64,000 nucleotides of DNA from Ardenticatenaceae bacterium (GCA_020634455.1 JACKBQ010000002.1:496001-560000), one strand, 5' to 3'; counted from the first letter of the stretch, positions 51,291-59,542 are shown. The notes: a model not told the origin generated them from the letters alone. Made by a program: numbers and translations.

Positions 51291-52880
51291 ATGGATCAAC
51301 CAGATATTATTTTCATTGTCTTAGACACCCAGCGGGCCGATCGGCTGGGTTGTTATGGCCACTCCAAAGCGATTACCCCCAATCTTGACCAATTTGCGGC
51401 GAACGGTGTGCTTTTTGAGCAAGCCATTTCCCCGGCGCAGTGGACGATTCCCAGCCACGCTTCGATGTTTACCGGGCTGTACCCCACGGCACACCAGGTG
51501 ACGCAATCCTCGCAGGGCTTGTCGCCGGAACGGCCGCATCTCGCCGAATTGTTGCGCGATGTGGGTTACCAGACGGTGGCTTTCTGCAACAACCCGCTGG
51601 TAGGCATTTTGAATAATGGCTTTAAGCGGGGATTCCAAACGTTTTACAACTACGGCGGCGCAATTCCCAGCGTGCCCAGCGATTCCACAACGCTCCCTCG
51701 GCCTTTGCGTCGTTTGGTGGAAGGGTATACTCAATTTTTGCGCCGCATTTCCTACCCAATCCAGAACTTTTTTGGCCAATCTGACCTCGCTTTCCGGCTG
51801 TCGCTTAATGCGTGGTTCACGCCGATTTGGTCACGAGTGGCCAACTTTAAGGGGCAAAATGAGCGCTCGGTGCGGGATTTGAGTCACTTTTTTAGGGAGC
51901 GAGAAAAGAAAGGTGGGGAACGGCCGTTGTTCCTCTTCCTCAATCTCATGGAAACCCATCTGCCCTTCACGCCCCCGGCTGAATTTATTGACAAAGTGGC
52001 TCCCTACCTGCGCGGTAGCAAAGAAGCGCGCACCATCATGCGCCGCTGGAACCGGGAATCTTATCGCTGGGCAGCGCCGTTGGCCGAACCGCTGGATGAG
52101 CTGGAAGCGCAGGTACTCAGCGACCTGTACGACGCGGAAGTGGCTTACCAGGATGCGTACCTGGGCCAATTGCTGCAAACGTTGCAGCAGCGGGCCAATG
52201 CAGAAAATACGCTCATCATCATCGTGGCTGACCACGGCGATGGGCTGGGTGAGCATGGCTGTATGGGGCATGCTTTTGTGGCGTACCAGGAACTGCTGCA
52301 CGTGCCGCTGCTGATGCAATGGCCGCGCCGCTTTAAGCAGCCCGCACGGGTACAAACACCGGTGAGCACGCGGCGCGTTTTCCACACCATGCTGGATGCA
52401 GCGGGCCGCCTGCCGCAGTCGGCCAATTTGGACCCGGTGCGGGTGCATGGCCTCACACTGGCTACCACAGTGAACGGCCACGACCCAGAGCAGGGGGTGG
52501 CGTACAGCGAAGTATATCCACCGCTGACTTTTGTAAAGGCGCTGGAAAAACGGCAGCCAGAGCTGCTGGAAGCGTACCGTTGCCTCTCGGTGCGGCGGGC
52601 GGTGGTGCAGCAAATTGGCCCGGATGAGGCGGATGTGACCCTACACAAGCTCATCCAGGTGGACGAAAAGCTGGATGAACTTTTTAATTTAGCGGATGAT
52701 CCGATAGAATCAGTCAATGTGATGGCGGAACGGCCGTTCATTACCGAGCCTATGCAAAAAGAGATGAATCGGTGGGTAACGGCCGTATCGCACCAAAAGA
52801 CCCAGGTAGACGCAGGCAGCCAGATTGAGCTAGACGAAAATATCACTCGCCGCCTCCGCGCCCTGGGCTACATGGATTAA
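51291..52880 (+). CDS. Sulfatase-family (alkaline phosphatase superfamily) enzyme with Thr at the nucleophile site
   Basis: 529 residues, no signal peptide. 'DIIFIVLDTQRADRLGCYGH' (metal-binding Asp), 'PAQWTIPSHASMFTGLYPTAHQV' (about 50) where sulfatases have Cys/Ser-x-Pro-x-Arg, and 'IIVADHGDGLGEHGCMGH' (about 315). The Thr-Ile-Pro-Ser-His form is that of phosphoglycerol-transferase or phosphodiesterase-like members rather than formylglycine sulfatases. It probably acts on phosphoester/lipid head groups. A stand-alone gene with its own predicted leaderless promoter. Confidence 0.8.
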   Translation: MDQPDIIFIVLDTQRADRLGCYGHSKAITPNLDQFAANGVLFEQAISPAQWTIPSHASMFTGLYPTAHQVTQSSQGLSPERPHLAELLRDVGYQTVAFCNNPLVGILNNGFKRGFQTFYNYGGAIPSVPSDSTTLPRPLRRLVEGYTQFLRRISYPIQNFFGQSDLAFRLSLNAWFTPIWSRVANFKGQNERSVRDLSHFFREREKKGGERPLFLFLNLMETHLPFTPPAEFIDKVAPYLRGSKEARTIMRRWNRESYRWAAPLAEPLDELEAQVLSDLYDAEVAYQDAYLGQLLQTLQQRANAENTLIIIVADHGDGLGEHGCMGHAFVAYQELLHVPLLMQWPRRFKQPARVQTPVSTRRVFHTMLDAAGRLPQSANLDPVRVHGLTLATTVNGHDPEQGVAYSEVYPPLTFVKALEKRQPELLEAYRCLSVRRAVVQQIGPDEADVTLHKLIQVDEKLDELFNLADDPIESVNVMAERPFITEPMQKEMNRWVTAVSHQKTQVDAGSQIELDENITRRLRALGYMD

Positions 52881-52885
52881 TTTAA

Positions 52886-52950
52886 GCCACAGAGAAAAAA
52901 GAGGGGTAAGAGGAGAATTGTATCTCAATAAACTCTGTGCCCTCTGTGGC
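52886..52950. repeat. GCCACAGAG...CTCTGTGGC inverted repeat
   Basis: GCCACAGAG (52886-52894) and CTCTGTGGC (52942-52950) flank an A/G-rich loop. Same type as 18033-18109; located in the leader of lgt. Confidence 0.75.
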
Positions 52951-52995
52951 AAAAAACAGCAACGAACCTAACAATCTAAAGAGAGAGGAAAAGAA

Positions 52996-53919
52996 ATGTT
53001 TGATGGAATAAATATTAGCCGGGTTGCCTTTGAGATACCGTTGCCGCAATTTTTGCAGAACTGGTTTCCGAGCCTCGGCCCCTCCCTGGCAATTTACTGG
53101 TATGGCATCATTATTGTCATCGGCATTGCGTTGGGTGCCTGGTGGGCCGCGCGTGAACTGCAAAAGCGGCAGCTTGGCGTCAAGGCGATTGATGAGTTTT
53201 ATAATGGTTTGATCATCGTTGTGATTGCTGGCTACCTTTTTGCCCGATTAACCTACGTGGTTTTAGACATCATTGACGGGGCGCAATACAGCACAATTGG
53301 CCAGGTGTTTAACTTCCGCGCTGGCGGGGTAAACATTTTGGGCGGCTTTGTGGGGGCTGTGCTGGTGGCCTGGTTTTACATTGTGTGGCGGCGGCTCAAA
53401 TTTTGGCATTACGCCGATGTGGCTGGCCCTGCACTGCTGCTGGCGCAAGCCATTGGTCGCTGGGGCAACTTTATCAACAAGGAGCTGTACGGCCCGCCGA
53501 CAGGCAGCGATACCTGGGGCTTGCTCATTGAGCCGCAGTTCCGCATTGCCAAATACGCCGATTTGTCGGTTTACCCGGCCGAAACCAGATTCCATCCCAC
53601 CTTTTTGTATGAATCCATTGCGCTGTTTGTGGGCTTTTTGCTGTTGGTGTGGCTGAACGGCCGTTTCCGTGATAAATGGGAACCAGGTACCCTGTTTGGC
53701 CTCTTCTTGCTCTGGTGGGGCGGTAATCGCACCTGGATTGAGTTCTTCCGGCCTGATCAGACAACAATCGGGGATTCATTCCTCACTTATTCTATGGTGG
53801 TTGCTTTTGGCATTGCCTTGTACGGCTTATGGTTCACACTCAAAAAGATGGATCGGCTTCCAGAAGCGTTGGCTAACAAGCGCAAACGCCCGGTGAAGCC
53901 AAAACCACGCCGCAATTGA
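52996..53919 (+). CDS. lgt: Phosphatidylglycerol:prolipoprotein diacylglyceryl transferase
   Basis: 307 residues. 'LAIYWYGIIIVIGIALGAWWA' (about 30), 'GYLFARLTYVVLD', the Lgt signature 'AQAIGRWGNFINKELYGPPT' (about 152) and 'FHPTFLYES' (about 195). About seven membrane helices and a basic C-terminus. It transfers diacylglycerol to the lipobox Cys of prolipoproteins such as those at 6902, 21498, 23887 and 41462. A GAGAGG-type site precedes the ATG. Confidence 0.95.
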   Translation: MFDGINISRVAFEIPLPQFLQNWFPSLGPSLAIYWYGIIIVIGIALGAWWAARELQKRQLGVKAIDEFYNGLIIVVIAGYLFARLTYVVLDIIDGAQYSTIGQVFNFRAGGVNILGGFVGAVLVAWFYIVWRRLKFWHYADVAGPALLLAQAIGRWGNFINKELYGPPTGSDTWGLLIEPQFRIAKYADLSVYPAETRFHPTFLYESIALFVGFLLLVWLNGRFRDKWEPGTLFGLFLLWWGGNRTWIEFFRPDQTTIGDSFLTYSMVVAFGIALYGLWFTLKKMDRLPEALANKRKRPVKPKPRRN

Positions 53920-53969
53920 ACCAGGTGGTCAGTAATCGGTAAGCGGTATTCAGTTTAGAACGTTAGCAG

Positions 53970-54023
53970 CCGAGTTTGTTAAAGAAGCCTTTTGATGGCT
54001 CAATTTAGCAAGCTCGGTTTTTG
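53970..54023 (+). terminator. Intrinsic terminator of lgt
   Basis: CCGAGTTTGTTAAA (53970-53983) pairs, with G-U wobbles, to TTTAGCAAGCTCGG (54004-54017), enclosing an inner AGCC/GGCT hairpin, followed by TTTTTG. Confidence 0.7.
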
Positions 54024-54077
54024 TTTTACAGCCAGTAGGAGCAGTCTTAGACCTGCCCCTACCGTGAATGAAACGAA

Positions 54078-54113
54078 CCTCCGGGAGGTTTAGTGCTTGG
54101 AATCTCCCGGAGG
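54078..54113. repeat. CCTCCGGGAG...CTCCCGGAGG hairpin
   Basis: Perfect 10-bp arms (54078-54087 and 54104-54113) around a 16-nt loop, followed by ATTATTTTT and then the guaB ribosome site. Member of the CCTCCGGGAGG palindrome family; a leader attenuator for guaB is possible. Confidence 0.65.
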
Positions 54114-54134
54114 ATTATTTTTAGGAGAAAAACG

Positions 54135-55628
54135 ATGGAAATGAGTGAAAAAATCGGCGCATTGGCGCTTACATTTGATGATGTGTTGCTAACCCCCGGA
54201 TATTCTGAAGTGTTACCGGCCAACGTGGATTTGAAAACCCGCCTGGCCGGTAATTTGTATCTGAACATCCCGCTGCTGTCGGCGGCGATGGATACGGTGA
54301 CGGAAGCGCGGCTGGCGATTGGTCTGGCTCGGCTGGGCGGCATCGGCGTCATTCACCGCAACCTTTCACCAGAGGAGCAGGCAGAAGAAGTGGACAAGGT
54401 GAAGCGCTCTGAGGCGGGTATGATTGTGGATCCGGTGACCTTGCACGCCGACAACACCCTGGCGGATGCCGAGGCGCTGATGAGCCGCTACCACATCTCT
54501 GGCGTGCCGATCACTGATGACGACGGCAAGCTGGTGGGCATCCTCACCAATCGGGACACGCGCTTTGTGGAACCGGGGCCACAACCTGTGCGCGAATTTA
54601 TGACCAGCAAGAATTTGGTGACAGCCAAAGTGGGCACCACGCTGGAAGAAGCGAAGGAGATTTTGCATCGTCACCGCATTGAAAAGCTGCCATTGGTGGA
54701 TGAGGCGGGCTATCTGAAGGGGCTGATTACGGTTAAGGACATCCAGAAGAAGGTGAACTACCCCATGCAGGCGTCGGATGAGAACGGCCGTCTTCTCTGC
54801 GCTGCTGCCATTGGGGTGGGGGAATCCGGTTTGGCCCGGCTGGAGCTTTTGGTGAAGGCGGGGGTAGACGTGGCGGTGATTGATACGGCTCACGGCCATA
54901 GCGCCCTGGTGCTGCAAACCTTGCGCGAAGCCAAAAATCGGTACCCCAAACTACCCATCATTGCAGGCAATGCCGCCACTGCCGAGGGCGTGCGTGATTT
55001 GGTAAAGGCGGGGGCCGACGGCGTGAAAATTGGCATTGGCGCGGGTTCGATTTGTACGACGCGGGTGGTTTCTGGCGCTGGGATGCCACAGTTTACGGCC
55101 GTTCTGGAAGGTGCCGCCGAGTGCCACAAACACGGCGTCCCCTGCATCGCCGATGGTGGCATCAAGTACAGCGGCGACATTGTGAAGTCAATGGCGGCCG
55201 GGGCGGATGCGGTGATGCTTGGTTCCATGCTGGCTGGCCTGGAAGAAAGCCCCGGCGACATCATTTTGTACGAAGGTCGCCGCTACAAAGTGTATCGCGG
55301 CATGGGTAGCCTGGGCGCGATGCAGGGACACGGGGCCGATCGCTACGGCAGCGGCGTGACCACCGACCGCAACCTGCGTGCCGACCGGGACAAGCTGGTA
55401 CCCGAAGGCGTGGAAGGGCAGGTGCCGTATCGCGGCAGCCTGGCCGACGTGACCTATCAGCTCATGGGCGGCTTGCGCTCTGGCATGGGCTACGTGGGCG
55501 CGGCCAACTTGCAAGAACTGCACGAAAAAGCCCGCTTTATTCGCATCACTAATGCGGGCCTGCTAGAAAGCCATCCGCACGGCATTTTGGTTACCAAAGA
55601 AGCACCGAACTATCAAGTACGACGATAA
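54135..55628 (+). CDS. guaB: Inosine-5'-monophosphate dehydrogenase
   Basis: 497 residues from the ATG preceded by AGGAG. 'ALTFDDVLLTPGYSEVLP' at the N-terminus. Two CBS domains fill about 95-215. The catalytic Cys loop is 'KIGIGAGSICTTRVVSGAGMPQ' (about 306), 'ADGGIKYSGDIVKSMAAGADAVMLGSMLAG' binds phosphate, and the flap has 'YRGMGSLGAM'. It oxidises IMP to XMP, the first committed step to GTP. Adjacent to purB, so two branches of purine nucleotide synthesis lie together. Confidence 0.96.
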   Translation: MEMSEKIGALALTFDDVLLTPGYSEVLPANVDLKTRLAGNLYLNIPLLSAAMDTVTEARLAIGLARLGGIGVIHRNLSPEEQAEEVDKVKRSEAGMIVDPVTLHADNTLADAEALMSRYHISGVPITDDDGKLVGILTNRDTRFVEPGPQPVREFMTSKNLVTAKVGTTLEEAKEILHRHRIEKLPLVDEAGYLKGLITVKDIQKKVNYPMQASDENGRLLCAAAIGVGESGLARLELLVKAGVDVAVIDTAHGHSALVLQTLREAKNRYPKLPIIAGNAATAEGVRDLVKAGADGVKIGIGAGSICTTRVVSGAGMPQFTAVLEGAAECHKHGVPCIADGGIKYSGDIVKSMAAGADAVMLGSMLAGLEESPGDIILYEGRRYKVYRGMGSLGAMQGHGADRYGSGVTTDRNLRADRDKLVPEGVEGQVPYRGSLADVTYQLMGGLRSGMGYVGAANLQELHEKARFIRITNAGLLESHPHGILVTKEAPNYQVRR

Positions 55629-55641
55629 AAATAGGGAGATT

Positions 55642-55693
55642 AGAGATTGGAGATTGGAGACTGACTCAATCTCCAGTCTCCAATCTCCAATCT
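55642..55693. repeat. 21-bp perfect hairpin of the GATTGGAGA family upstream of purB
   Basis: Arms 55642-55662 and 55673-55693 are exact reverse complements, loop 10 nt. The hairpin ends 6 nt before the purB ATG and occupies the place of a Shine-Dalgarno. Confidence 0.85.
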
Positions 55694-55699
55694 CCACTT

Positions 55700-57103
55700 A
55701 TGAATTTTACACACGACACCTTCATTTCCCCCTTCACCTGGCGCTACGGCAGCGAAACGATGCGCCAGATTTGGTCGGAGCAGAACAAACGGCGGCTGAT
55801 GCGACAGGTCTGGGTAGCGCTGGCGACGGCGCAGCACCAGGCAGGTCTGGTCACCGCCGAGCAGTTGGCCGATTTGCAGGCCCACGCGGCGCAAATTGAC
55901 ATTGCCCGCGCCCTGGAAATTGAAAAAGAGACGCGCCACGACGTGATGGCCGAAATCCGCACCTTTGCCGAGCAGTGCAAAATTGGCGGTGGCATCATCC
56001 ATTGGGGGGCTACCAGCGCGGACATTACGGACAATGTGGATGTGCTGCGGCTGCGGGAAGCGGCCGTTTTGCTCCAAGATCAGCTCAAAGAGTTGCTTGG
56101 TAAATTGGCAGAGAGGATTGAGGCAACGGCCGTTCTGCCCACCATGGCCCACACCCATATCCAGCCCGCCGAACCCACCACCCTCGGCTACCGCTTTGCC
56201 GTCTACGCCCAGGATTTGCTAGAAGATTACCGCAATCTCCAATCTCTAATCTCCACTCTTCGTGGCAAGGGCCTGAAAGGCGCGGTCGGCACCCAGGCAG
56301 GCTACGATGAGCTGTTGGCGGAAAGCGAAATGAATGCTTTGCAAATGGAAGCTGTGGCGATGGAGGTGTTGGACTTGCCCTACTTCCCCATCGCAACGCA
56401 AACGTACACGCGCCAGCAGGATTTGCGGGTTCAGCAGGTGTTGGCGGGCATTGCCGCTTCGCTGCACAAATTTGCCCTCGATTTTCGCGTCTTGCAGTCG
56501 CCGCCGTTTGGCGAGTGGGCGGAGCCGTTTGGCAAAAAGCAGGTCGGTTCCTCGGCGATGCCGTTTAAGCGCAACCCGATTAACACGGAAAACATCTGCT
56601 CGCTGGCGCGGTACGTGGCCGGGCTGCCTGCGGTGGCCTGGGACAACGCCAGCCAGGCGATTTTGGAGCGCAGCCTGGACGATTCGGCCAACCGGCGGCT
56701 GTTCCAGGCGGAGGGCTTTTTGGCCACGGAGGAAATTGTCCGCCGCGCCACGCGCATTGTGGCCGAGATGGTGATCGACGAGCAGGCGATTGCCCGCAAT
56801 ATGGCGATTTACGGTCCGTTTGCCGCCACAGAGCGGGTGTTGATGGCGCTGGTGGCCGCCGGAGCCAGCCGCCAGGACGGCCACGAGTGGATTCGTGAGG
56901 CGAGTTTGCAGGCGTGGGCGGTGCTGCGCGACGGCCGTTCCAATCCCCTGGTTGAGTTGCTGCTGGCGGATGGTCGAATCGGGCAATTTTTGGCGTCGGA
57001 AAAGATTTCTGAGTTGATGAAGGCAGAGGGGCATGTGGGAACGGCCGTTACGCGCGCCCGCGCCTTTGCCCAAACTGTCAGGGAGGCGCTTGGTGATGGT
57101 TAA
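55700..57103 (+). CDS. purB: Adenylosuccinate lyase
   Basis: 467 residues. 'SPFTWRYGSETMRQIWSEQNKRRLMRQVWVALA', 'IHWGATSADITDNVD' (about 97), 'AHTHIQPAEPTTLGYRFAVYAQDLLEDY' (about 150) and the fumarase-superfamily signature 'GSSAMPFKRNPINTENICSLAR' (about 288) are all clear. It acts twice in purine synthesis (SAICAR to AICAR, adenylosuccinate to AMP). No Shine-Dalgarno is seen; a hairpin abuts the start. Bases 56233-56256 closely resemble the GATTGGAGA repeat and encode 'NLQSLIST'. Confidence 0.95.
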   Translation: MNFTHDTFISPFTWRYGSETMRQIWSEQNKRRLMRQVWVALATAQHQAGLVTAEQLADLQAHAAQIDIARALEIEKETRHDVMAEIRTFAEQCKIGGGIIHWGATSADITDNVDVLRLREAAVLLQDQLKELLGKLAERIEATAVLPTMAHTHIQPAEPTTLGYRFAVYAQDLLEDYRNLQSLISTLRGKGLKGAVGTQAGYDELLAESEMNALQMEAVAMEVLDLPYFPIATQTYTRQQDLRVQQVLAGIAASLHKFALDFRVLQSPPFGEWAEPFGKKQVGSSAMPFKRNPINTENICSLARYVAGLPAVAWDNASQAILERSLDDSANRRLFQAEGFLATEEIVRRATRIVAEMVIDEQAIARNMAIYGPFAATERVLMALVAAGASRQDGHEWIREASLQAWAVLRDGRSNPLVELLLADGRIGQFLASEKISELMKAEGHVGTAVTRARAFAQTVREALGDG

Positions 57104-57344
57104 AAAGCAGCAGGTTGGGGTAGATTGTCAGTTTGGCGATGATGGCTCGGTGGAGGTGCGGCAGGTGTTGTGGAACGGCCGTTGGCAAACAGTGGGTCAG
57201 GGGCGGCAGTGGGTGGATGGAAACGGCCGTCATGTCCTCATCATGCTGCCGGGGGAGCAAGTGCGCGAGCTAATTTTGCAGCCCGACACCCTGTGTTGGC
57301 ACCTGCTGGATCCCCGCCAGCGACAAAAAATTCAGGCAGTTTAA
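57096..57344 (+). CDS. Small unknown protein overlapping the purB end
   Basis: 82 residues, starting 8 bp inside the purB stop region, so translationally coupled. Beta-rich: 'VEVRQVLWNGRWQTVGQGRQWVDGNGRHVLIMLPGEQVRELILQPDTLCWHLLDPR'. The W/G/R spacing resembles small DUF6504-like beta modules, but the match is weak. Two ACGGCCGT copies each give NGR in the protein (57175, 57223). Followed 13 bp later by the nuclease-like gene. Confidence 0.6.
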   Translation: MVKKQQVGVDCQFGDDGSVEVRQVLWNGRWQTVGQGRQWVDGNGRHVLIMLPGEQVRELILQPDTLCWHLLDPRQRQKIQAV

Positions 57345-57357
57345 GTTGGAGGGCACA

Positions 57358-58449
57358 ATGCATCAATCAAAAATATTCCTTATTGGCAATTCTGGAGAGA
57401 CATGGTTGCCCATGAAGGAAACACCGTACGATCAAGAGGTGGTTTTGCAAGAGGCTTTGGCACAATATCCCGACCTTATCCCTGGCGACCAGATTAGCCC
57501 TGACAATCCGCGCCGATGGTTGTTGGTGCGGCGCGAACTGGGTGTTCCTGGTGAAAGTGGCGGCAGCGATGTGTGGAGCCTTGACCACCTCTTTCTGGAT
57601 CAGGATGGTGTTCCTACCTTTATCGAGTGCAAAAGGTCTCAAGACACCCGCAGCCGCCGCGAGGTTGTGGCGCAAATGCTAGATTATGCCGCCAACGGCA
57701 CCGAATATTGGCCGATGGAGAAATTGCGCCAATCGGCCACAGAAACAGCCCAGCAGCAGAATGCAGATTTGGATGAACTCATTCTGGAATTGCTGGACGA
57801 TGCTGAACTAGACGTAGAGTGGTTTTGGCAGCAGGTGGAGACAAATTTACGTCAAGGTAAGATACGCCTGGTGTTTGTAGCCGATGCCATTCCCAAAGAG
57901 CTGCGTCGTTTGGTGGAGTTTCTCAACGCGAAGATGAACGATGTGGAAGTGCTGGCGGTGGAAGTGAAGCAATTTTTGGGAGAAGGGCAGCGGGCGATGG
58001 TGCCACGTGTCATTGGCATTACCGAAGCCACCCGGCAGGCAAAGCAGGCATCATCCAGCCGCACTACCATTAACCAGGAGATATTTTTGCAAAACTGTCT
58101 GCCAGAAACGGCCGAATTTTACAATCAGGTGATCAGTCGGGTGTTGGCGGCCGGGCATAAGATTAGCTGGGGCACCAAAGGTTTTTCGATGCGGATGCAG
58201 GGGAACGGCCGTTTGGCCTCTTTTGGCTACTGCTTTCCCCCAAACACGTTTGATTTGTACCTGGGCGAATTTAAGTATACAGACATGCCACTTGAACTGG
58301 TGGAAGGGCTACGTACGCGCCTAACGGCCAATGGTTTATTGGCGCAACGGGGTCAGCAAACGCTTCGCACTGAAGTATCTCCACAAAATGAACAGGGGTT
58401 GCTCACGTTGTTAAACACAATGTTGCAGGCAATCGAAACTAGAGAATAA
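57358..58449 (+). CDS. PD-(D/E)XK nuclease-fold protein
   Basis: 363 residues from the ATG with GGAGG upstream. 'SDVWSLDHLFLDQDGVPTFIECKRSQDTRSRREVVAQMLDYAANG' (about 62-110) shows the D-(x)n-E-x-K nuclease core (IECK) with the following helix. The C-terminal 240-363 ('SKISWGTKGFSMRMQGNGRLASFGYCFPP') is an unrecognised alpha/beta domain. Related proteins are annotated as hypothetical or restriction-like. DNA cleavage is inferred from the motif only. It follows purB and its small partner on the same strand. Confidence 0.65.
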   Translation: MHQSKIFLIGNSGETWLPMKETPYDQEVVLQEALAQYPDLIPGDQISPDNPRRWLLVRRELGVPGESGGSDVWSLDHLFLDQDGVPTFIECKRSQDTRSRREVVAQMLDYAANGTEYWPMEKLRQSATETAQQQNADLDELILELLDDAELDVEWFWQQVETNLRQGKIRLVFVADAIPKELRRLVEFLNAKMNDVEVLAVEVKQFLGEGQRAMVPRVIGITEATRQAKQASSSRTTINQEIFLQNCLPETAEFYNQVISRVLAAGHKISWGTKGFSMRMQGNGRLASFGYCFPPNTFDLYLGEFKYTDMPLELVEGLRTRLTANGLLAQRGQQTLRTEVSPQNEQGLLTLLNTMLQAIETRE

Positions 58450-58458
58450 TGCAACAAT

Positions 58459-58485
58459 CTCCCGGAGGTTTCAAACCTCCGGGAG
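58459..58485. repeat. Inverted CTCCCGGAGGTTT pair
   Basis: CTCCCGGAGGTTT (58459-58471) and AAACCTCCGGGAG (58473-58485) are exact reverse complements with one base between them. It lies between convergent genes and can form a cruciform or serve as a terminator for both. Confidence 0.75.
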
Positions 58486-58491
58486 GTTAGG

Positions 58492-58740
58492 TTACTGCGG
58501 GACAAGACGGCCGCTTTCCTGCACATCCACCGGCACCCCCTCAATGACACCGGGGATGATGTCTTCCGGGGCCAGCTGGGCGCGAGGCAGTTTCTTTTCG
58601 ACTATTACCACCAGCACCACCTCATCGCTGCGCGTTTGCCGCTGCTGCCGAAAGCCAATCCCCACGCCCACCACATTTGCCTTGGCCATCAGCTCCGCTT
58701 CATGCGCTTCTTTTACCGCCAAAATTTGTTGGATGTCCAT
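58492..58740 (-). CDS. Small trypsin-like-peptidase N-terminal-type domain protein
   Basis: 82 residues, starting MDIQQILAVKEAHEAELMAKANVVGVGIGF (ATG with GAAGGT 5 nt upstream). The pattern 'NVVGVGIGF....T..EVVLVVIVEKKLPRAQLAPEDIIPGVIEGVPVDVQESG' is the N-terminal part of Nal1-like serine peptidases, but here it stands alone and lacks a protease domain. An in-frame longer start at 58791 would read through the terminator hairpin. Function unknown; it sits downstream of the sdh operon on the same strand. Confidence 0.65.
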   Translation of the reverse strand: MDIQQILAVKEAHEAELMAKANVVGVGIGFRQQRQTRSDEVVLVVIVEKKLPRAQLAPEDIIPGVIEGVPVDVQESGRLVPQ

Positions 58741-58756
58741 AGATACCTTCATGCAA

Positions 58757-58786
58757 AACGGCCGTATCTTTACTGATACGGCCGTT
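58757..58786 (-). terminator. Intrinsic terminator of the sdh operon built from two ACGGCCGT copies
   Basis: AACGGCCGTATC (58757-58768) and GATACGGCCGTT (58775-58786) form a perfect 12-bp stem with a 6-nt loop. On the minus strand it ends in TTTTGC, 31 nt past the sdhB stop. Confidence 0.75.
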
Positions 58787-58816
58787 GCCAAAACTTAGAT
58801 TAAAAAAAGTAAACGC

Positions 58817-59542
58817 TTATATTTCGCCAGAAGTCAGCGCCATCTTCACCTCGGCTAGTGCCTTGGTTACCTCAATCTCACGCGGACAGGCGTTGGTGCA
58901 GTTGAAGTTGGTACGGCAGCGCCAGACGCCCATCGAGTCGCCAACGACGGCCAGCCGCTCGTTGTGCGCCTGGTCGCGGGAATCGAAGATGAAGCGGTGG
59001 GCCTGCACAATGGCGGCGGGGCCGATGTATTTCTCGTTGGCCCAAAAGCTGGGGCAAGAGCTGGTACAGGCGGCGCACAGGATGCATTTGGTGGTATCGT
59101 CAAAAATAGCCCGGTCTTCGATGGTTTGCAGCCGTTCACGGCCGTTTTCCGGCACCGGTGAATCATTGACAAAGTAAGGCATCACCGAGCGGTAATGGTC
59201 GAAGAACGGTTCCATGTCCACAATTAAATCTTTCAGCACGCGCATCCCCAAAATCGGTTCTATCTGAATTTTGACGCTGCTGCTGCCTTCTTTGGCCAGA
59301 CGGGCTACCAGCGTTTTACAGGCTAGTGCGTTGGCCCCGTTAATGCGAATGGCGTCGGAGCCACAAACGCCGTGGGCACAAGAGCGGCGCAGCGCCAGCG
59401 TGCCGTCCTGCTCCCACTTTACGCGGTGCAGCACGTCTAACACGGAATCGTTCGGGCGCACGTTCTCAACAGTGTACTCACCCCACCAGGGCACGCTGTC
59501 CTTTTCTGGATTAAAACGACGAATGCGTAGTTGAACTTGCAT
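58817..59542 (-). CDS. sdhB: Succinate dehydrogenase iron-sulfur subunit
   Basis: 241 residues from ATG (GGAG upstream). The 2Fe-2S cluster Cys are in 'RRSCAHGVCGSDAIRINGANALAC' (about 55), the 4Fe-4S in 'CILCAACTSSCPSFW' (about 145), and the 3Fe-4S in 'CRTNFNCTNACPREIEV' (about 205). It carries electrons from SdhA to the membrane anchors. Last gene of sdhCDAB; a strong hairpin terminator follows. Confidence 0.95.
   Translation of the reverse strand: MQVQLRIRRFNPEKDSVPWWGEYTVENVRPNDSVLDVLHRVKWEQDGTLALRRSCAHGVCGSDAIRINGANALACKTLVARLAKEGSSSVKIQIEPILGMRVLKDLIVDMEPFFDHYRSVMPYFVNDSPVPENGRERLQTIEDRAIFDDTTKCILCAACTSSCPSFWANEKYIGPAAIVQAHRFIFDSRDQAHNERLAVVGDSMGVWRCRTNFNCTNACPREIEVTKALAEVKMALTSGEI

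Noticed and set aside
51291..52880. Formylglycine-dependent sulfatase
   Set aside because: The Cys/Ser-x-Pro-x-Arg motif is replaced by Thr-Ile-Pro-Ser-His, as in phosphodiesterase-like members of the superfamily.
54093..54134. Upstream start for guaB
   Set aside because: It lies inside the CTCCCGGAGG hairpin; the ATG at 54135 has AGGAG at proper spacing.
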